Shown in pieces: positions 1-11,000 of a stretch of DNA of 64,000 nt. A model generated the notes under the pieces. It did no database searches. It was given only the letters and a program-made list of their open reading frames with translations, and was not told the origin of the DNA. The stretch spans positions 149,183,307 to 149,247,306 of the forward strand of contig CM036152.1 of NCBI GenBank assembly GCA_020631735.1. The letters are read 5' to 3'. Positions within the stretch are counted from its first letter, which is position 1. Every line of letters starts with the position of its first letter. The translations under genes and the position numbers were made by a program. This stretch comes from Saccharum officinarum (Eukaryota; Streptophyta; Magnoliopsida; Poales; Poaceae).

Positions 1-475
1 CGCAGCGAAAAACGCGCTGACCGGACGCTCCGGTCAGGGTGACCGGACGCGTCCGGTCACTACACGACAAACGTGAACAGTGCGCGTCAGAACTAGCCGT
101 TGCCCTGACCGGACGCGCTCAACCGAGTGACCGGACGCGACAGTGCCAGCGTCCGGTCGCGTTCCAGTAAGCTCCAGCTGCGACCGGACGCGTCCGATCG
201 CACGTGACCGGACGCGCCGCGCGTCCGATCGTCACTCCGCTTCGCTCTGTGTTTCTGGACGCGTGACCGGACGCTCCGGTCCCATGAAGGACCGGACGCG
301 CCGGTCGCGCGCTTCTCTCTTACGCCCAGTTGAACTGACCGGACGCGCTGGTCAGGCCAGACCCGTGTCCGGTCACAAACCCTAGCGCTCGCGCCGCGTT
401 GAACTGACCGGACGCGTCCGGTGAAACCGTGACCGCGTCCGGTGCAGCGTCCGGTGCAGCGACCGATCAACGCAG
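1..475. repeat. Cluster of degenerate GACCGGACGCGTCCGGTC palindromes
   Basis: At least twelve whole or half copies of the 18-bp perfect palindrome GACCGGACGCGTCCGGTC or close variants lie here, unevenly spaced and in both half-orientations. Related clusters occur at about 22040-22445 (inside another copia LTR) and 26680-27018 (inside that element, beyond pol). The position within the LTR suggests an enhancer-like or structured-RNA role, but this is inference. Confidence 0.85.
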
Positions 476-1091
476 TGACCTCCTTTCGCCTCCGTTTCTT
501 TTCCGACTTCCGGCGCAGTAGAAAATAGGCGTTTCACTTCTCCAAAAAGCGCCGAATCCCGCCTCGCAAGCTCGGCGGGAGGGAGAGAGGAACCCAAACC
601 TCTCTCTACCGCTTGAACTCCACCGCCTTCGCAAATGTGCTAACACCACCAAGTGTACACCACCATGTGCATGTGTGTTAGCATTTCACAATCATTTTCC
701 AAGGCGTTATGTTAGCTCTTTACTAGATCCTAATGCATATGCTCAAGACAATGATCTAGTGGCACTTGATTCCCGAGCTAACTGTGATTGCCCCTCTTGA
801 TAGTCGGCTATGTATCCTAAATCCGGTCAATCACTTCTCTACTCAACTTAGACCGGCAAAAGGAAAACCCTATGGTTTATACCTTTGCCTTGCGCTCTTA
901 GTTCCTTCTCTTCTACTTGATCATCATGTACACCATATTATGTGCATCTCCACCACTTGTGATCTTGTGGCCATCACTCCATGCCACATGCTCCTTCATC
1001 ACGTGTGTTGCTTGTGCCTAACTCAAAACACTTAACACATGGCATTAGCAACTTGGTGTCATTAATTACCAAAACCAAACTTGGGCTTTCA
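1..1091 (-). mobile_element. SIRE-type Ty1/copia LTR, partial (right end in window)
   Basis: The right terminus reads ...CAAACTTGGGCTTTCA at 1091. It closely resembles the right terminus of the copia LTR at 21279-22884 (...CAAACTTCGGGGCCTAGATGCTTTCA), and both LTRs carry GACCGGACGC palindromes. By analogy with that better-placed LTR, the coding orientation is minus, so 1091 is the LTR 5' end. No polypurine tract follows it, unlike the copy at 22885, so this may be a solo LTR or the outer 5' LTR of an element lying mostly to the left. The left end, and so the target-site duplication, is outside the window. The insertion cuts the ORF at 1089-1763. Confidence 0.75.
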
Positions 1092-1763
1092 CTCCCTCAG
1101 CTGTGTAAGCTCTGCCGACGTATAAGAGGGTGGTGCAACGTATTGTTGTGGCTCCCTAACCCTGCTCCATCCTTCATATTCCACTCCATCATCTAGATAA
1201 CCGGTGGCTAATGTGCCCTGACTCTGCATGCCATGAAGTACCTCAAGCGGTACTCCTGAGGGCATGCCACGAACTGGTGTACACATGGCAGGTGCACCTC
1301 CAGAGGGCATGGCTTCAACCGGTGCTCGCATGGCATGTGGACCTCCTTCCTCATTTCCTGAATCATCAGAATCAGTGCTAACATCATCACCAATCATTTC
1401 CTCCTCTGCCGCCTCCTCATCCTCCTGTTCAAACTCGTCTACATCAAAATCATTGTTTATATGACCAACTGGAGGAGAATGAACCCGCTCCTGCGTCAAA
1501 TTACCATCCAAGTCCATACTCTCCATAGTTTGTTGCATCTGCACACCACAATCTCCTAGAGTACCACTGTCGAAGGACGGCTCCTCATTCTCAACATTCT
1601 CCAACACCAACTCAGCCATGCCGACATTCGAACCTTGGATGACCCTATTGTATCGGGACCACTCTGCTTGGTTGCACAAGTCCATCATCACATAGTGTGC
1701 CCTATTCTTTCCAACATCGAACCTACCCTTTAGTGTGAAAGCCTCGCCAAACTTCAAACTCAA
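1089..1763 (-). pseudogene. Acidic transposase-like ORF fragment (possibly MULE N-terminal region)
   Basis: This is an open frame of 224 codons. The first codon read is TTG, and an adjacent frame upstream (about 1764-1820) is also open, so the true start is not visible and a frame change near 1764 is likely. The protein has an aromatic/basic N-terminal part (AHYVMMDLCNQAEWSRY), a long Asp/Glu-rich stretch around residues 105-140, and a Gly/Pro/Met-rich C-terminal part. Such acidic N-terminal regions are common in grass Mutator-like (MURA) transposases, but no catalytic domain is present. Its stop codon is the first TGA of the copia LTR at 1091, so the ORF is truncated by that insertion. Identity is uncertain; it could be another transposon-encoded protein. 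Confidence 0.35.
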
Positions 1764-1859
1764 ACGGTCACATAGATCGCAGAAACTAGGGTGCCATCAA
1801 ACCATTCCAATTCTTCATACATATCCTCAAACTAGCAATCCTCTCTCCTAACACTTCCT

Positions 1860-2470
1860 CCGTAAAAAACTCTTACACCGTAATCCATCTACAAAACGAT
1901 TTGACATCCGATTATCAACTGATCAATATGGTAGCACTAATTACTACATAACTAACTAACTAACCTTACTTACCTACCATGTAACTAACTTACTTAGTAT
2001 CTAAATAACTAATATTAACTAATAACATCCGAATAACTAATAATCGTTAACTAATTAACTAATAACTAAATAACTAATAACAACCGATTAACTAAAACCT
2101 AATATTAGCTAACTATCAAAAAAATCGTTAACTACAAATGATCATTAACTAACTAAATAACTAATATTAATCGTTATCTAACTAAATAACTAACTAACTA
2201 ACTACAAATAATATTAACTAACTAACTAACTACAAATAATCGTTAACTAACTAAATAACTAAATAACTAACTAAATAATTCAATAACTAACTAAATAAGT
2301 AATGCTAAATAACAACTAAAGAATATTAAATAACTAATTAAATAAATAAATAACTAATTCAATAACTAACTAAATAACTACAAAGAATATTAAATAACTA
2401 ACTAAATAAATAATATTAACTAAATAATATTTAGTACAAATAATAATAGTAGAACGAAAATAAAAAAAAA
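1860..2470. repeat. AT-rich degenerate (TAAC/TAAA/TAAT)n tract
   Basis: About 600 bp is built from irregular TAACTAAC, AAATAACTAA and AATATTAACTAA words. It has no coding capacity and ends at the assembly gap at 2512. It is an expanded imperfect microsatellite or minisatellite. Confidence 0.8.
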
Positions 2471-2511
2471 AATTACCGTAAAACGGGTTGCGGCGCGCGA
2501 CGAGGTTGCCG

Positions 2512-2611
2512 NNNNNNNNNNNNNNNNNNNNNNNNNNNNNNNNNNNNNNNNNNNNNNNNNNNNNNNNNNNNNNNNNNNNNNNNNNNNNNNNNNNNNNNNN
2601 NNNNNNNNNNN
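2512..2611. other. Assembly gap of 100 N
   Basis: Exactly 100 N, a conventional size for a gap of unknown length. The left flank is GC-rich (CGGCGCGCGACGAGG) next to the AT-rich tract; the right flank resumes with unrelated sequence. Confidence 0.99.
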
Positions 2612-3223
2612 ATAGTTATTCATCTGTTCCAAGCTGTCAACTTGAACGGCTTGGGTTTAATTATAAGATCCCTTTGGATGCTGCTGCGTTGGGTTGTGCA
2701 TAAACCAAAGGCGTTTGGTGTCTGTTGCCTAGCCTTCCACGGCAGAAATGTGGGCTTCCTGACCGAAAATGTTTTGTAGCATCTATATGCTGAGCGGCTA
2801 GGTTACGATACACATTACTGTTTGACCTTTCTCATCCTTCGGCATTATTTATTCAAAAAATGCAGTAAGCGCTAGTACCATTCTTCTACTCCTGACGCTG
2901 CTTGTGGCTAGACGGCAGAAAAAAGAGGGCAAAGAATGCAGCGAAGACCATCAGTTATGCTGAAATTTGGCTTACGCTAATCTTTATGCTGAAATGTTGT
3001 GAGAGGAAAATAATGTTTCATGACCGAAAAATAGCTCAAGCGAACAGGGTAACATCTCCAGATAATTCGGGATACAATGACACTGAGACCAATTCCATTC
3101 TACATCATGCTTAGTAGCTTTTACTGCCTTTCCTGCTGTCCATAAAGACAATTGGTTTCCTTTAAATACCTTGCCAAAAGAAGCACTGACCTGATTGCTT
3201 AGCTTAGGCAGCGAATAGACATG
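2612..3223. other. No gene seen; degraded MITE-like sequence near 2885-3049
   Basis: No convincing coding region. A terminus-like CAAGCGAACAGGG at 3037-3049 and GTTGTGAGAGGAAAATAATG upstream of it match the end and core words of the MITE at 3224-3338. A decayed left end may lie near 2885 (CCTGACGCTGCTTGTGG). The rest is unassigned. Confidence 0.35.
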
Positions 3224-3338
3224 CCCTATTCGCTAGATGGATTCTGGCTAGCTGATTCTGGCTGATGCTGATTTGTTGTGAGAGAAAAACACTGCTGAAT
3301 GACTGACTGATTCTGGTTAATAAAATCTAGCGAACAGG
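3224..3338. mobile_element. Short Tourist/PIF-like MITE (115 bp)
   Basis: Terminal inverted repeats CCTATTCGCTAGA at the left and TCTAGCGAACAGG at the right match at 12 of 13 positions. ATG flanks both sides (3221-3223 and 3339-3341) as a 3-bp target-site duplication. The core contains TTTGTTGTGAGAGAAAAACACTG, the non-coding core of a common Andropogoneae MITE family whose ends resemble CCTGTTCGCTT. It lies in the 3' flank of the HSP70 gene. Confidence 0.7.
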
Positions 3339-3830
3339 ATGAATGATAAAGAATAAGAATTATATGTCCAACAATATGGTATCAGCAGAACATCCACATG
3401 GACACATGGTTTTTCTCATGACACAGAAGGCACATCCCTGCTATGTATTTGCAGGATACATCCATTTTAGTTCTCTTGTTTTGACTGTTGTTTCAGTGGC
3501 ATTGCTGCTTATGAATTTGGTTTTGAGTCCATGAGCATTTTCCTTTTTAAAGGATGTAGCAATCATTTAAGATGCACCATATATATTTTGACACGAGAGA
3601 TTTATATGTGCATAGAGCGCTGAAAATATGCCCAACAGTCCAACACATAATTAGTTCTGCGGATGCGTGGGCATCCAATGATTAGCAGATACGATTAATA
3701 CTTCAATATCATCGGTTAAACCACGTTTCCAAAAGCTAAGGAAGCGTAACTTAAGCTATGTCCATACGTAGTCCAAGCCAGAAACTCGCACTAAACATCA
3801 GCAGCAATAACAGGGGCGACTTCATGGACA

Positions 3831-6580
3831 TCAGCCGCTATGTTCATACCTTTGCACGCCCTGTATCCATTCCACCTCATTGCAGTACATCCTGCTGATG
3901 CAATTTGGCGATGGTAGGGTACCAGCATCACTTTCCACGCCTTGATCTGTTCCCCTTCCCTTCCTTGATTTGAGACCCTTCCCCTTGTACCTCTCGGCCT
4001 CCAGCGTCATGAACTCTATTTCCTCCATGCACAGCCGCCCACTGTGGTTGGTGATGGTGATGTTGTTCTTCCGCCCACTGGTTTTGTCCACCGCCGAAAC
4101 GTCCATGACGCCGTTCACGTCAATTTCAAAGGTAACATAGATACGGGGTACACCACGAGGTGCCGGGTCAATGCCAGAGAGCTTGAACTTACCGAGCAGG
4201 TTGTTGTCCTTGGTAAGCTTGCTTTCGCCCTCATACACCTTGATGAGGACACTAGTCTCATTGTCATGGGTAGTGGAAAATTCCTTCACCTTTTTGGTGG
4301 GAATGGCCGTGTTTCGCGGGATCACCACATCCATCAGACCATTTATCACCATCTCAGTCTCAATTGTTGTTACCTCAATCCCAAGAGAGAGTGGCGTAAC
4401 ATCAAGCAGAACCATATCACCCAACTTCCCATCCCCAGTTTCACCACTAAGGACAGAGGCCTGGATAGCAGCGCCAAATGCAACTGCCTCGTCAGGGTTG
4501 ATGCCACGACAGAGCTCCTTCCCATCAAAGAAGTCCCGGAGCATGCTTTGCACCTTGGGGATGCGGGTGGAGCCACCCACAAGGACCACATCATGGACGC
4601 TGCTCTTGTCCACCTTGGCATCACGGAGGCACTTCTCCAAGGCCTCAATACAGCTGTTGAAAAGGTCTTTGTTAAGCTCCTCAAAGCGGGAGCGAGTGAT
4701 AGTGGAAGAGAAGTCAATGCTATCATGCAGCGAGTCGACCTCAATGGTGGTCTGTGCTGTAGAAGACAGCATCCTTTTTGCCCTCTCGCATGCAGTCCTC
4801 AACCGCTGAAGCGCCCTCTGGTTGTTTCTGATGTCTATCTTCCTGTGTTTCCTTATGAACTCACGTAGAAAGAATTTCACCATTTCATTGTCAAAATCTG
4901 CGCCACCAAGGTGAGTGTCACCAGCGACAGCCTTCACCTCGAAGAGACCCATATCTATGTCAAGGCCCGGATCAATATTAAGCAGGGAGATGTCCAATGT
5001 ACCTCCACCAAGATCAAAGACAAGCACCGTCCTCCCTTTGTTGCTGACAGGCATCTTGTCAAGACCGTAGGCTATGGCAGCGGCAGTGGGCTCGTTGATG
5101 ATTTGCATGACATTGAGGCCAGCGATGGCACCAGCATCGATGGTGGCCTGACGCTGGGAGTTGCTGAAGTAGACAGGGACAGTGATGACAGCATTCCTGA
5201 TTGCTGTGCCAAGGTAGACCTCAGCCGTCTCCTTCATCTTGGCGAGCACCATGGCGGAGATCTCCTGGGGTGCGAATTGCCTTTCCTCACCTTCATATTG
5301 CACCAAGATCATCGGCCTGTCCTCACGACCTGCGACGACTTTGAAAGGCCACATCTTGATATCTTCTTGTACAGACTTGTCACTAAATCGGCGGCCGATC
5401 AGTCGCTTCACATCTGTAAGAAAATCAGTTATGTAGTCAATCAAGTGAACCATGTATAGCTTAGCTTTAGTATTTGATCTGCATCTCTTGTCACTTCAGT
5501 TTAAAATATTTCTGTTAGCCAAAAAAAGAGGAACTGACGTGATACTGCCTTCATTTGGATATGCTGGGAGAGTAACACCTTAAGATACTGTAAATTTGGA
5601 ATCAGTAAACAGACTAAGAAAACTCAATGCTGCATCCATTGAATAGTTGCAAGCTGTGCTATGAATGATCAGCTACTGCAAAATGCAAACTAGTTCCAAT
5701 CGACTCCACCTGCTCTTAGTTTGCTTTATTTATTTATTTATTTGAATTTTGAAGGGGACCTCAGTTTGTCAACTTTTACCCCTGAAAAAAATAAGCCATG
5801 CAATTTTGGTAGTTGCTCCATTTGCATTGAAGATTCAGTGAGATGAGTTTAACAAAGGGCTCGCATGGCAGGAGTACATATATAATATACATTCATGCTT
5901 AGGAAACTAAACAAATCGTGTAGACGACACTTAAAACTTGCGAGTACGTAGGGCAAGAAACGGAGTTTTTTCTTCTTCTGAAAACTCAAGGTAGAAATTT
6001 GGATTGCGGCTGAACTAAGCGGTAGCCAACTATAGATAGGGATCAAAGGGAGGTAGCCTTCAGAATCCAAATTCAGTAGCAACGGCACGAATTTGATAGC
6101 CAGGTTTGTTTGGTTGGGCGTTGTTTACACTTTACATTGAAAGACTATCGATCTAGCCTGAATAGCTGAATACAGTGTGACGAGAGAAAAAAAAATGCTT
6201 TGATTGAACAGCTATCAAAATCTCGCCGAAACCCCAAAAGGATAATTGCTCCCCGAGATAATTGATTAGTGCCTAATCAATCTCTTACTCCCCATCCCCA
6301 AGTCAACAGCTACTGAGAGCTACTCCGTACTAGTGAGGGAAATGGGTGCGTGGTACTCACCGAAGACGGTGTTGGCGGGATTCAGGCCGGCCTGGTTCTC
6401 AGCCCCCTCGCCGACGAGCCTCTCGGAACCGGTGAACGCGACGCAGGACGGCGTGAGGCGGTTGCCCTGGTCGTTCGCGATGACCTCGCCGCGGTCGCGC
6501 CGCCACACGGCCACGCACGAATACGTCGTCCCTAGATCGATACCGACCGCCGGACCGTCGCCCTTCAAGGCGGCCGCCAT
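3831..6580 (-). CDS. Cytosolic heat shock cognate 70 kDa-like protein, lid domain missing
   Basis: An ATP-dependent HSP70 chaperone of the cytosolic/nuclear class. Exon 1 is 6580-6361 and exon 2 is 5413-3831. The 947-bp intron has GTGAGTA at 6360 and TTCTTACAG ending at 5414, and splits the codon of the Asp in NTVFDVKRLIG, the conserved plant HSC70 intron site. The spliced product is 600 aa. The ATPase domain shows IDLGTTYS (about 14-21), the catalytic Lys of DVKRLIG (76), FDLGGGTLD (about 206-214) and [13 protein letters not shown] (about 349-361). The linker DVTPLSLG (about 411) and beta-sandwich substrate domain follow. Similarity stops near residue 550 (EAERYK). The last 50 residues match no lid helix, and the EEVD end is absent, against about 650 aa for intact relatives. 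It could be a diverged functional paralogue or a decaying copy; the long intact frame and splice sites favour a recently functional gene. Confidence 0.9.
5414..6360 (-). other. HSP70 intron
   Basis: A phase-1 intron of 947 nt with donor G|GTGAGTA and acceptor CTTACAG|AT. It is AT-rich, with a (TTTA)n run near 5725-5742 and no ORF worth calling. Confidence 0.9.
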
Positions 6581-7052
6581 CCCCCACTCTCACAGTTTCA
6601 GAGGGAAAAAGTGGAACCAGAGGGGCAACCGGGCAACTCGGGCTGTTTAGATTGGAGGAACTTCGGAAGAATTTTGGAGTCTATCTTTACTTTGAATGAG
6701 AGCGTTTGGAACAAGGGAAAGCCAAATTCCCTTCCGGAGGAAAGGGAGTGAGCTATGTGCATTTCGGGGGGGAAAAGCATCCACCCAGAATCTGTGCTCT
6801 CGCATCACGTGGCTGCTCTCGCTTGCCTGTCCCTCTTTCCTCTCTCCATTCCACATCATGCACGGTAGAGCACTACAGTTAGTAAAGTGAAAGAGGTAGT
6901 TGATGAATTAAATAATATATATAATATGTCAAGCGTCGAAGCTCCTAAATCACTTTAGCATATAGCAGTGACGGTAACTAATTTGTTGTACAGAGACATG
7001 TGATGATCTTTCCATATTCCTGCGATCCAAACAGCTCAAAGTCACAATTCAT
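6581..7052 (-). promoter_or_regulatory. HSP70 upstream flank, possible heat-shock-type elements
   Basis: This lies directly upstream of the ATG at 6580. Imperfect inverted TTC/GAA words occur at 6660-6675 (CTTCGGAAGAATTTT) and 6728-6745 (ATTCCCTTCCGGAGGAAA), resembling loose heat shock elements. A TATATATAATA stretch is at 6915-6925, rather far from the ATG. No position is certain enough to call a promoter. Confidence 0.3.
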
Positions 7053-7181
7053 GGCCCTGTTCATCCGGCTTATAATTCGTCTTTTTCAACTTGTTTTTTC
7101 AGTCGAAACAGTATTTTTCTCTCACAACAAATCAACCAACAGTATTTTTCAGCCGGCTTATCAGCACAGCTGAACGGGGCC
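7053..7181. mobile_element. Tourist/PIF-like MITE (129 bp)
   Basis: Ends GGCCCTGTTCA and TGAACGGGGCC are inverted repeats with one mismatch in 11. CAT flanks both sides (7050-7052 and 7182-7184) as a 3-bp target duplication. The core holds CAGTATTTTTCTCTCACAAC and CAGTATTTTTCAGCCGGCTT, typical of this grass MITE family. It is non-coding and lies upstream of the HSP70 gene. Confidence 0.8.
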
Positions 7182-7574
7182 CATGTGTTTTGGAATCCTG
7201 TAGTTTTTTACTTTTTGCTCTACCTTATTCCTGCGTTTTCTCTCATTTCTCCATTTGCATTCCTTTGTTCCAAACGGGCCCTCAAAGGCGTGTGTACAAC
7301 CGCACCACCACTCTTTGCCTTTGGTAGGGTTTTGCGTTTGCCCAGCTTCGGCCTTCAAATGTACTGTAGCTACTATAAGCCACTCTTTGCTACTGTAAGT
7401 CACCTACTGGCTTCAGCACCTATCTAGTTCATTTTGGTGCAAACGGCTTCAGAAGTCCTCTTGAGCTATGCCAAAAAGACCCTAATCATTTAGGGTTTAG
7501 GGTTTAGAATTTAGGTTCTAATTGATATACATGACCCGGTACTAGTTGAGGCTAAAGATCAGTGTAAATTACTT

Positions 7575-7710
7575 GCGGTTAGTTAGCTAGTTGGCTAATA
7601 GCCAGTAATAATAAAAGATTAGCTCACCTATTAGTTCTCCCATTTGAAAGCACTAGAGCTAATTCGAACTAAAAATTAGCTAACTAATAATTAGCCTATG
7701 GTATCTAAAC
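7575..7710. repeat. Fold-back sequence, MITE-like
   Basis: GGTTAGTTAGCTAGTTGGCTAA near 7577 is partly complementary to TTAGCTAACTAATAATTAGCC near 7677, giving an imperfect stem of about 20 bp over an AT-rich loop. This resembles common grass fold-back MITEs. Exact ends and target duplication are not clear. Confidence 0.4.
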
Positions 7711-7928
7711 ATTATCTATGAGCAACTTTAGCATAAGCCCTTAAATTAAAGTCCTTATTTCTTATTTGAGAGCCCTCTATATTCTAAGGACTTGGTTTTT
7801 TTTGTTATATACTCGAAGTCCCCAAATCAAGGCTCTCAAACCCAACCCAATAGACATTGACACATCAATAAGTCATGCTTTCTCTAGGCCCATGTCGTGT
7901 CGGGCGGCTGCTCGTTTGGCCATCTATA

Positions 7929-8141
7929 GGGGTGTTTGGTTGGTGGCCACCAGCAGCCACGTCATAACTGTGGTTCGCCACGGGAATCTAGGCATCTGTT
8001 TGGTTGGTTCTTTAAATAAGGCCACCACTCATTTTCACAGTACAAATCTCGTCACATACTGTGACGGCCAAAAACTACACCACTGCCACAACTCGCCGCA
8101 CTTTAGGTCTGATTTTCCATGACCTAGATGCAAACAGCCCC
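7929..8141. mobile_element. MITE with GGGGTGTTTGG-type ends (213 bp)
   Basis: The left end GGGGTGTTTGGTTGG and right end GATGCAAACAGCCCC are imperfect inverted repeats. TATA flanks both sides (7925-7928 and 8142-8145). The interior is unremarkable and non-coding. Short size and TA-rich target fit a Tourist- or Stowaway-like element. Confidence 0.5.
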
Positions 8142-8260
8142 TATATCAAGCCCTGCTCGTGAAGCTCTAGAAAAATGTGTTCCCACAGGTGATGATGCGC
8201 AGCCATTAAAGTAAAGTGTCGTTGCTGCAACTTTTCCTTTAGGCGAACACAGCCAATTAA

Positions 8261-8484
8261 GGGCATGTTTGATTCGCCCTGTTAAACTTTAACAGGTGTT
8301 GATCATATGGTTGACTATAGGGTGTTCGGATACTAATAATGGACTAATTAGACTTAATAGATTTATCTCGTAAATTAATCTTAATCTGTGCAATTAGTTT
8401 CGTAATTAGTCTATATTTAACACTCTATGCATGTGTTCAAACATTAGATGTGATAGGTGTTAAATAGGTGTTACCCAACACCCC
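8261..8484. mobile_element. Fold-back Tourist-like MITE (about 224 bp)
   Basis: The left arm GGGCATGTTTGATTCGCCCT with CTGTTAAACTTTAACAGG pairs loosely with the right arm GATAGGTGTTAAATAGGTGT ending in CCCAACACCCC. The core (ACTAATTAGACTTAATAGAT ... AATTAGTTTCGTAATTAGTC) is a well-known repeated grass sequence. The TAA left flank and TGA right flank give an imperfect 3-bp duplication. Confidence 0.6.
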
Positions 8485-8849
8485 TGAGCTCCTTACCACT
8501 GTCTTCTTTCACCATGGCGCTGGCGCAGACAAAGTGCAGCCGCAGCAGCAGCACGGGCTCCTCTGGCGACGGAGTGACGATCGAAGTGGAGCACCGAAGG
8601 AGGCGTGGTGTGGCAAGTCTCGTGGCGTGACGTTGTTCCTCGGTGGAGTGTTGACACAGTGGCTGAGGGTTCTTTTTTTGGGGAGGGTGGCGGGGAGGGG
8701 GGTGGTGGAGTGGCATGTGTGAGTCCAGATAAGATGGATAAATTTGCGGAAGTGTTTCTCCTCCTGTCAGTTTACTTTAAAAAATTACTATAAGTATCTC
8801 CTATCTCATCCTATCCTATATACTACGGACTTGCTAGCGTCCGAATGTC

Positions 8850-9760
8850 CGATCCAGACGCTAGCATCTAGGAGCGAACGAGCGCCTAACGCGCCGGACT
8901 TATGAGGGAGCGCACCAGTAGTGGTCCCACACTGTCCCGACGTCGCCCATGCCGCCCCGACGTCGTTCGCGCCGCCGAACGCTTCCCACGCGCATCCCAT
9001 GTGCAACACCTGATTTACTTTTAAAACATCCAAATGCAACAGTTGCAACATACAGCAGAAGACGGATGAAACACTTGAAACAAGTATCTGAAACACTTGC
9101 AAAAACGCCTGAAAACATTTGAAAATCATTGTAAGCATATGCAACATGCAGATAAAACACTTGCAAAAATACATATGAAACACCTAAAAACACTTGAAAT
9201 ATTTGCTTGCAACATGCATGTATATGCAACATCTAGATCTTCTTTTGTAACATCCAGACAAAATACTTGCAACATTCGTCTAGAATAAATGAAACATTTG
9301 AAACATACGCATATATCTGTTATAACATGTGCAACATCCTAATCTACTTTGCAACAGCGATATACAACACTTGCAACCTACCTTTGGTAACATTTGAAAT
9401 ACTTTAAACATACTGTTGCAATATGCGCTTTCAACGTAGCATCTGCTTGCTGCTTGGACAGGCTCATCGACGTGGAGCTCAACACTGGCAAGGAGCTCGA
9501 AGCCGCGGAGTGGCGTGGAGATCACTGGTGTGGTGCTCGTCAGCGGCATGGACCTCGATAGGGACAAGGGTAGGCGGATGGAGCACGACCGTGACGGGAG
9601 CACGAGTCCGAAAGCGAGCCAAAGAGCGCCTAGCATGTCAGGCTCACCGTGCGCGGCGGGGGGGAAGGGAGGGAGGGGCGGCGCGGACGAGGACTGGGTC
9701 CGTCCCGCGAGCAGAGCAGGCGGCGTAGGCGAGTGCGCGGTCCGTCCGAACTGACGTACG
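8850..9760. repeat. Dispersed grass repeat with CAACA...GAAACACTTG motif array
   Basis: From about 9000 to 9420 the sequence repeats short words such as GAAACACTTG, TTGCAACA and CATCCAGA at irregular intervals of about 20-40 bp. The left shoulder carries an inverted pair GCTAGCGTC ... GACGCTAGC (8833-8864). The right shoulder, 9440-9760, is GC-rich. Similar arrays are widespread in grass genomes and may belong to a non-autonomous MULE, but ends and target duplication are not clear. Open frames here look incidental. Confidence 0.45.
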
Positions 9761-9776
9761 AGCGTTTCTGTGTATA

Positions 9777-9963
9777 TTCTCTCTGTCCCAAAATAAAGTC
9801 TTGGCACGAGAAGTAAGGAGTGGAAAATATAATGCAAAGAAAACAAGGAGAGAGATGGAGAGAAATAGAGATGATATATTGGGAAAAAGAAAAATATGTA
9901 TTAAGACAAGAGAAAGATGCTGATAAAATTTAAATCCTATAAAAGTATTTTGGGACAGAGGAG
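9777..9963. mobile_element. Stowaway (Tc1/Mariner) MITE
   Basis: Ends CTCTCTGTCCCAAAATA and TATTTTGGGACAGAGGAG are inverted repeats of the classic Stowaway type. TA flanks both sides (9775-9776 and 9964-9965). Length is about 187 bp and it is non-coding. Confidence 0.8.
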
Positions 9964-9965
9964 TA

Positions 9966-10608
9966 CCTTTTATAGACGGAGGCCCCTAGATCGAAGTCAT
10001 TAACTGCTATAAAACTTGAACCAGACACCACACCATACATTTCACAGCTGTTAGATTAATGAGTCTAACACATGAATACCTAAGCACAAGGAACTAGCAG
10101 AACTGCCCTATAACATGAAGATGCCATGCGAGCTGCCAATTTCCATCTTTGGTTGGGCTTTTGGAGTTCCTTTCCAAAAGCCAAAAACCAACCAAAGGGC
10201 ATGTCTTGGCCCAACTTCTTTGTCAAAAACAGGTTTCACGTAGTAGATAAGTATTTCACAGTGCCGATCTCCTTTCCATCTGTTGCTATTAAATCGCAGG
10301 AATGAGAAGACATCCCGTTGGCGTCTAAGCAGAGAAAGGAAGGGAAGAAAGAAAACACTATATACATATATACACACAAGCAAGCACGCATGGTTTTCTA
10401 TCTAGTTGGTTTATTTATTTATTTAATTCATTGATTCAAAGCACACGTACGCACTAACAAACTCAACCCATAGCATGGTACAGCCACTCCGATAGTTACA
10501 TATATACGTTACAGGGTTGCATCGTATACGCGTATATAGGCTGCTACTACGATCACTATACGATAATACGTGATACAAGCGCACGGTAACTCGACACTAG
10601 TAATTCTA
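9966..10608. other. No gene seen
   Basis: Mixed AT-rich sequence up to the CACTA terminus. Only short unsupported open frames; no repeat structure or RNA gene recognised. Confidence 0.5.
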
Positions 10609-11000
10609 CACTACAGCAAAACGCCTCTTTGCCGACTGCTTGCCCCGGTCGGCAAAGGCATAAACCCAGTCGGCAAAGGCTTTGCCGATCGCAAAGCCAC
10701 GTGGCAGTCGGCAAAGAGCAGTCGGCAAAGCCTGGGTCGGCAAAGGCGGATTTGCCGACTGCCACGTGGCACACAGTCGGCAAATCCTTTGCCAACTGCC
10801 ACGCCAGCAGTCGGCATAGCCACGTGGCGCCGTCAACCTTGACGGCAGGCTTTGCCGACTGCTGGTTCCTCGGCAGTCGGCAAAGAAAGAAAATATTTTT
10901 TTTAAAAAATGTTCTTTGCCGACTGCTTTCGGAGTTGCAGTCGGCAAAGATTTGACCTCTTTGCCGACTGCCTCCCATTGCAGTCGGCAAAGAATCTGTC
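10609..11000. repeat. CACTA terminal and subterminal repeat array
   Basis: About fifteen copies of TTTGCCGACTGC or its complement GCAGTCGGCAAA occur in both orientations, several facing each other to form hairpins (for example 10915-10950 and 10960-10992). GCCACGTGGC palindromes are interspersed. In CACTA families such motifs are bound by the TNPA-type protein. The outermost CACTACAG at 10609 is the terminal inverted repeat; CTA at 10606-10608 would be one half of a 3-bp target duplication. Confidence 0.85.

Noticed and set aside
1..475. CRISPR-like array
   Set aside because: The palindromes are irregularly spaced, degenerate and inside a plant LTR; there is no constant repeat-spacer spacing.
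4044..5459. Plus-strand ORFs of up to 274 codons opposite the HSP70 gene
   Set aside because: They are antisense shadows of a conserved coding exon; their products show no domain.
8468..8722. Small ORFs on both strands near 8.5-8.7 kb
   Set aside because: Short, overlapping on both strands, adjacent to a MITE and without recognisable protein features.
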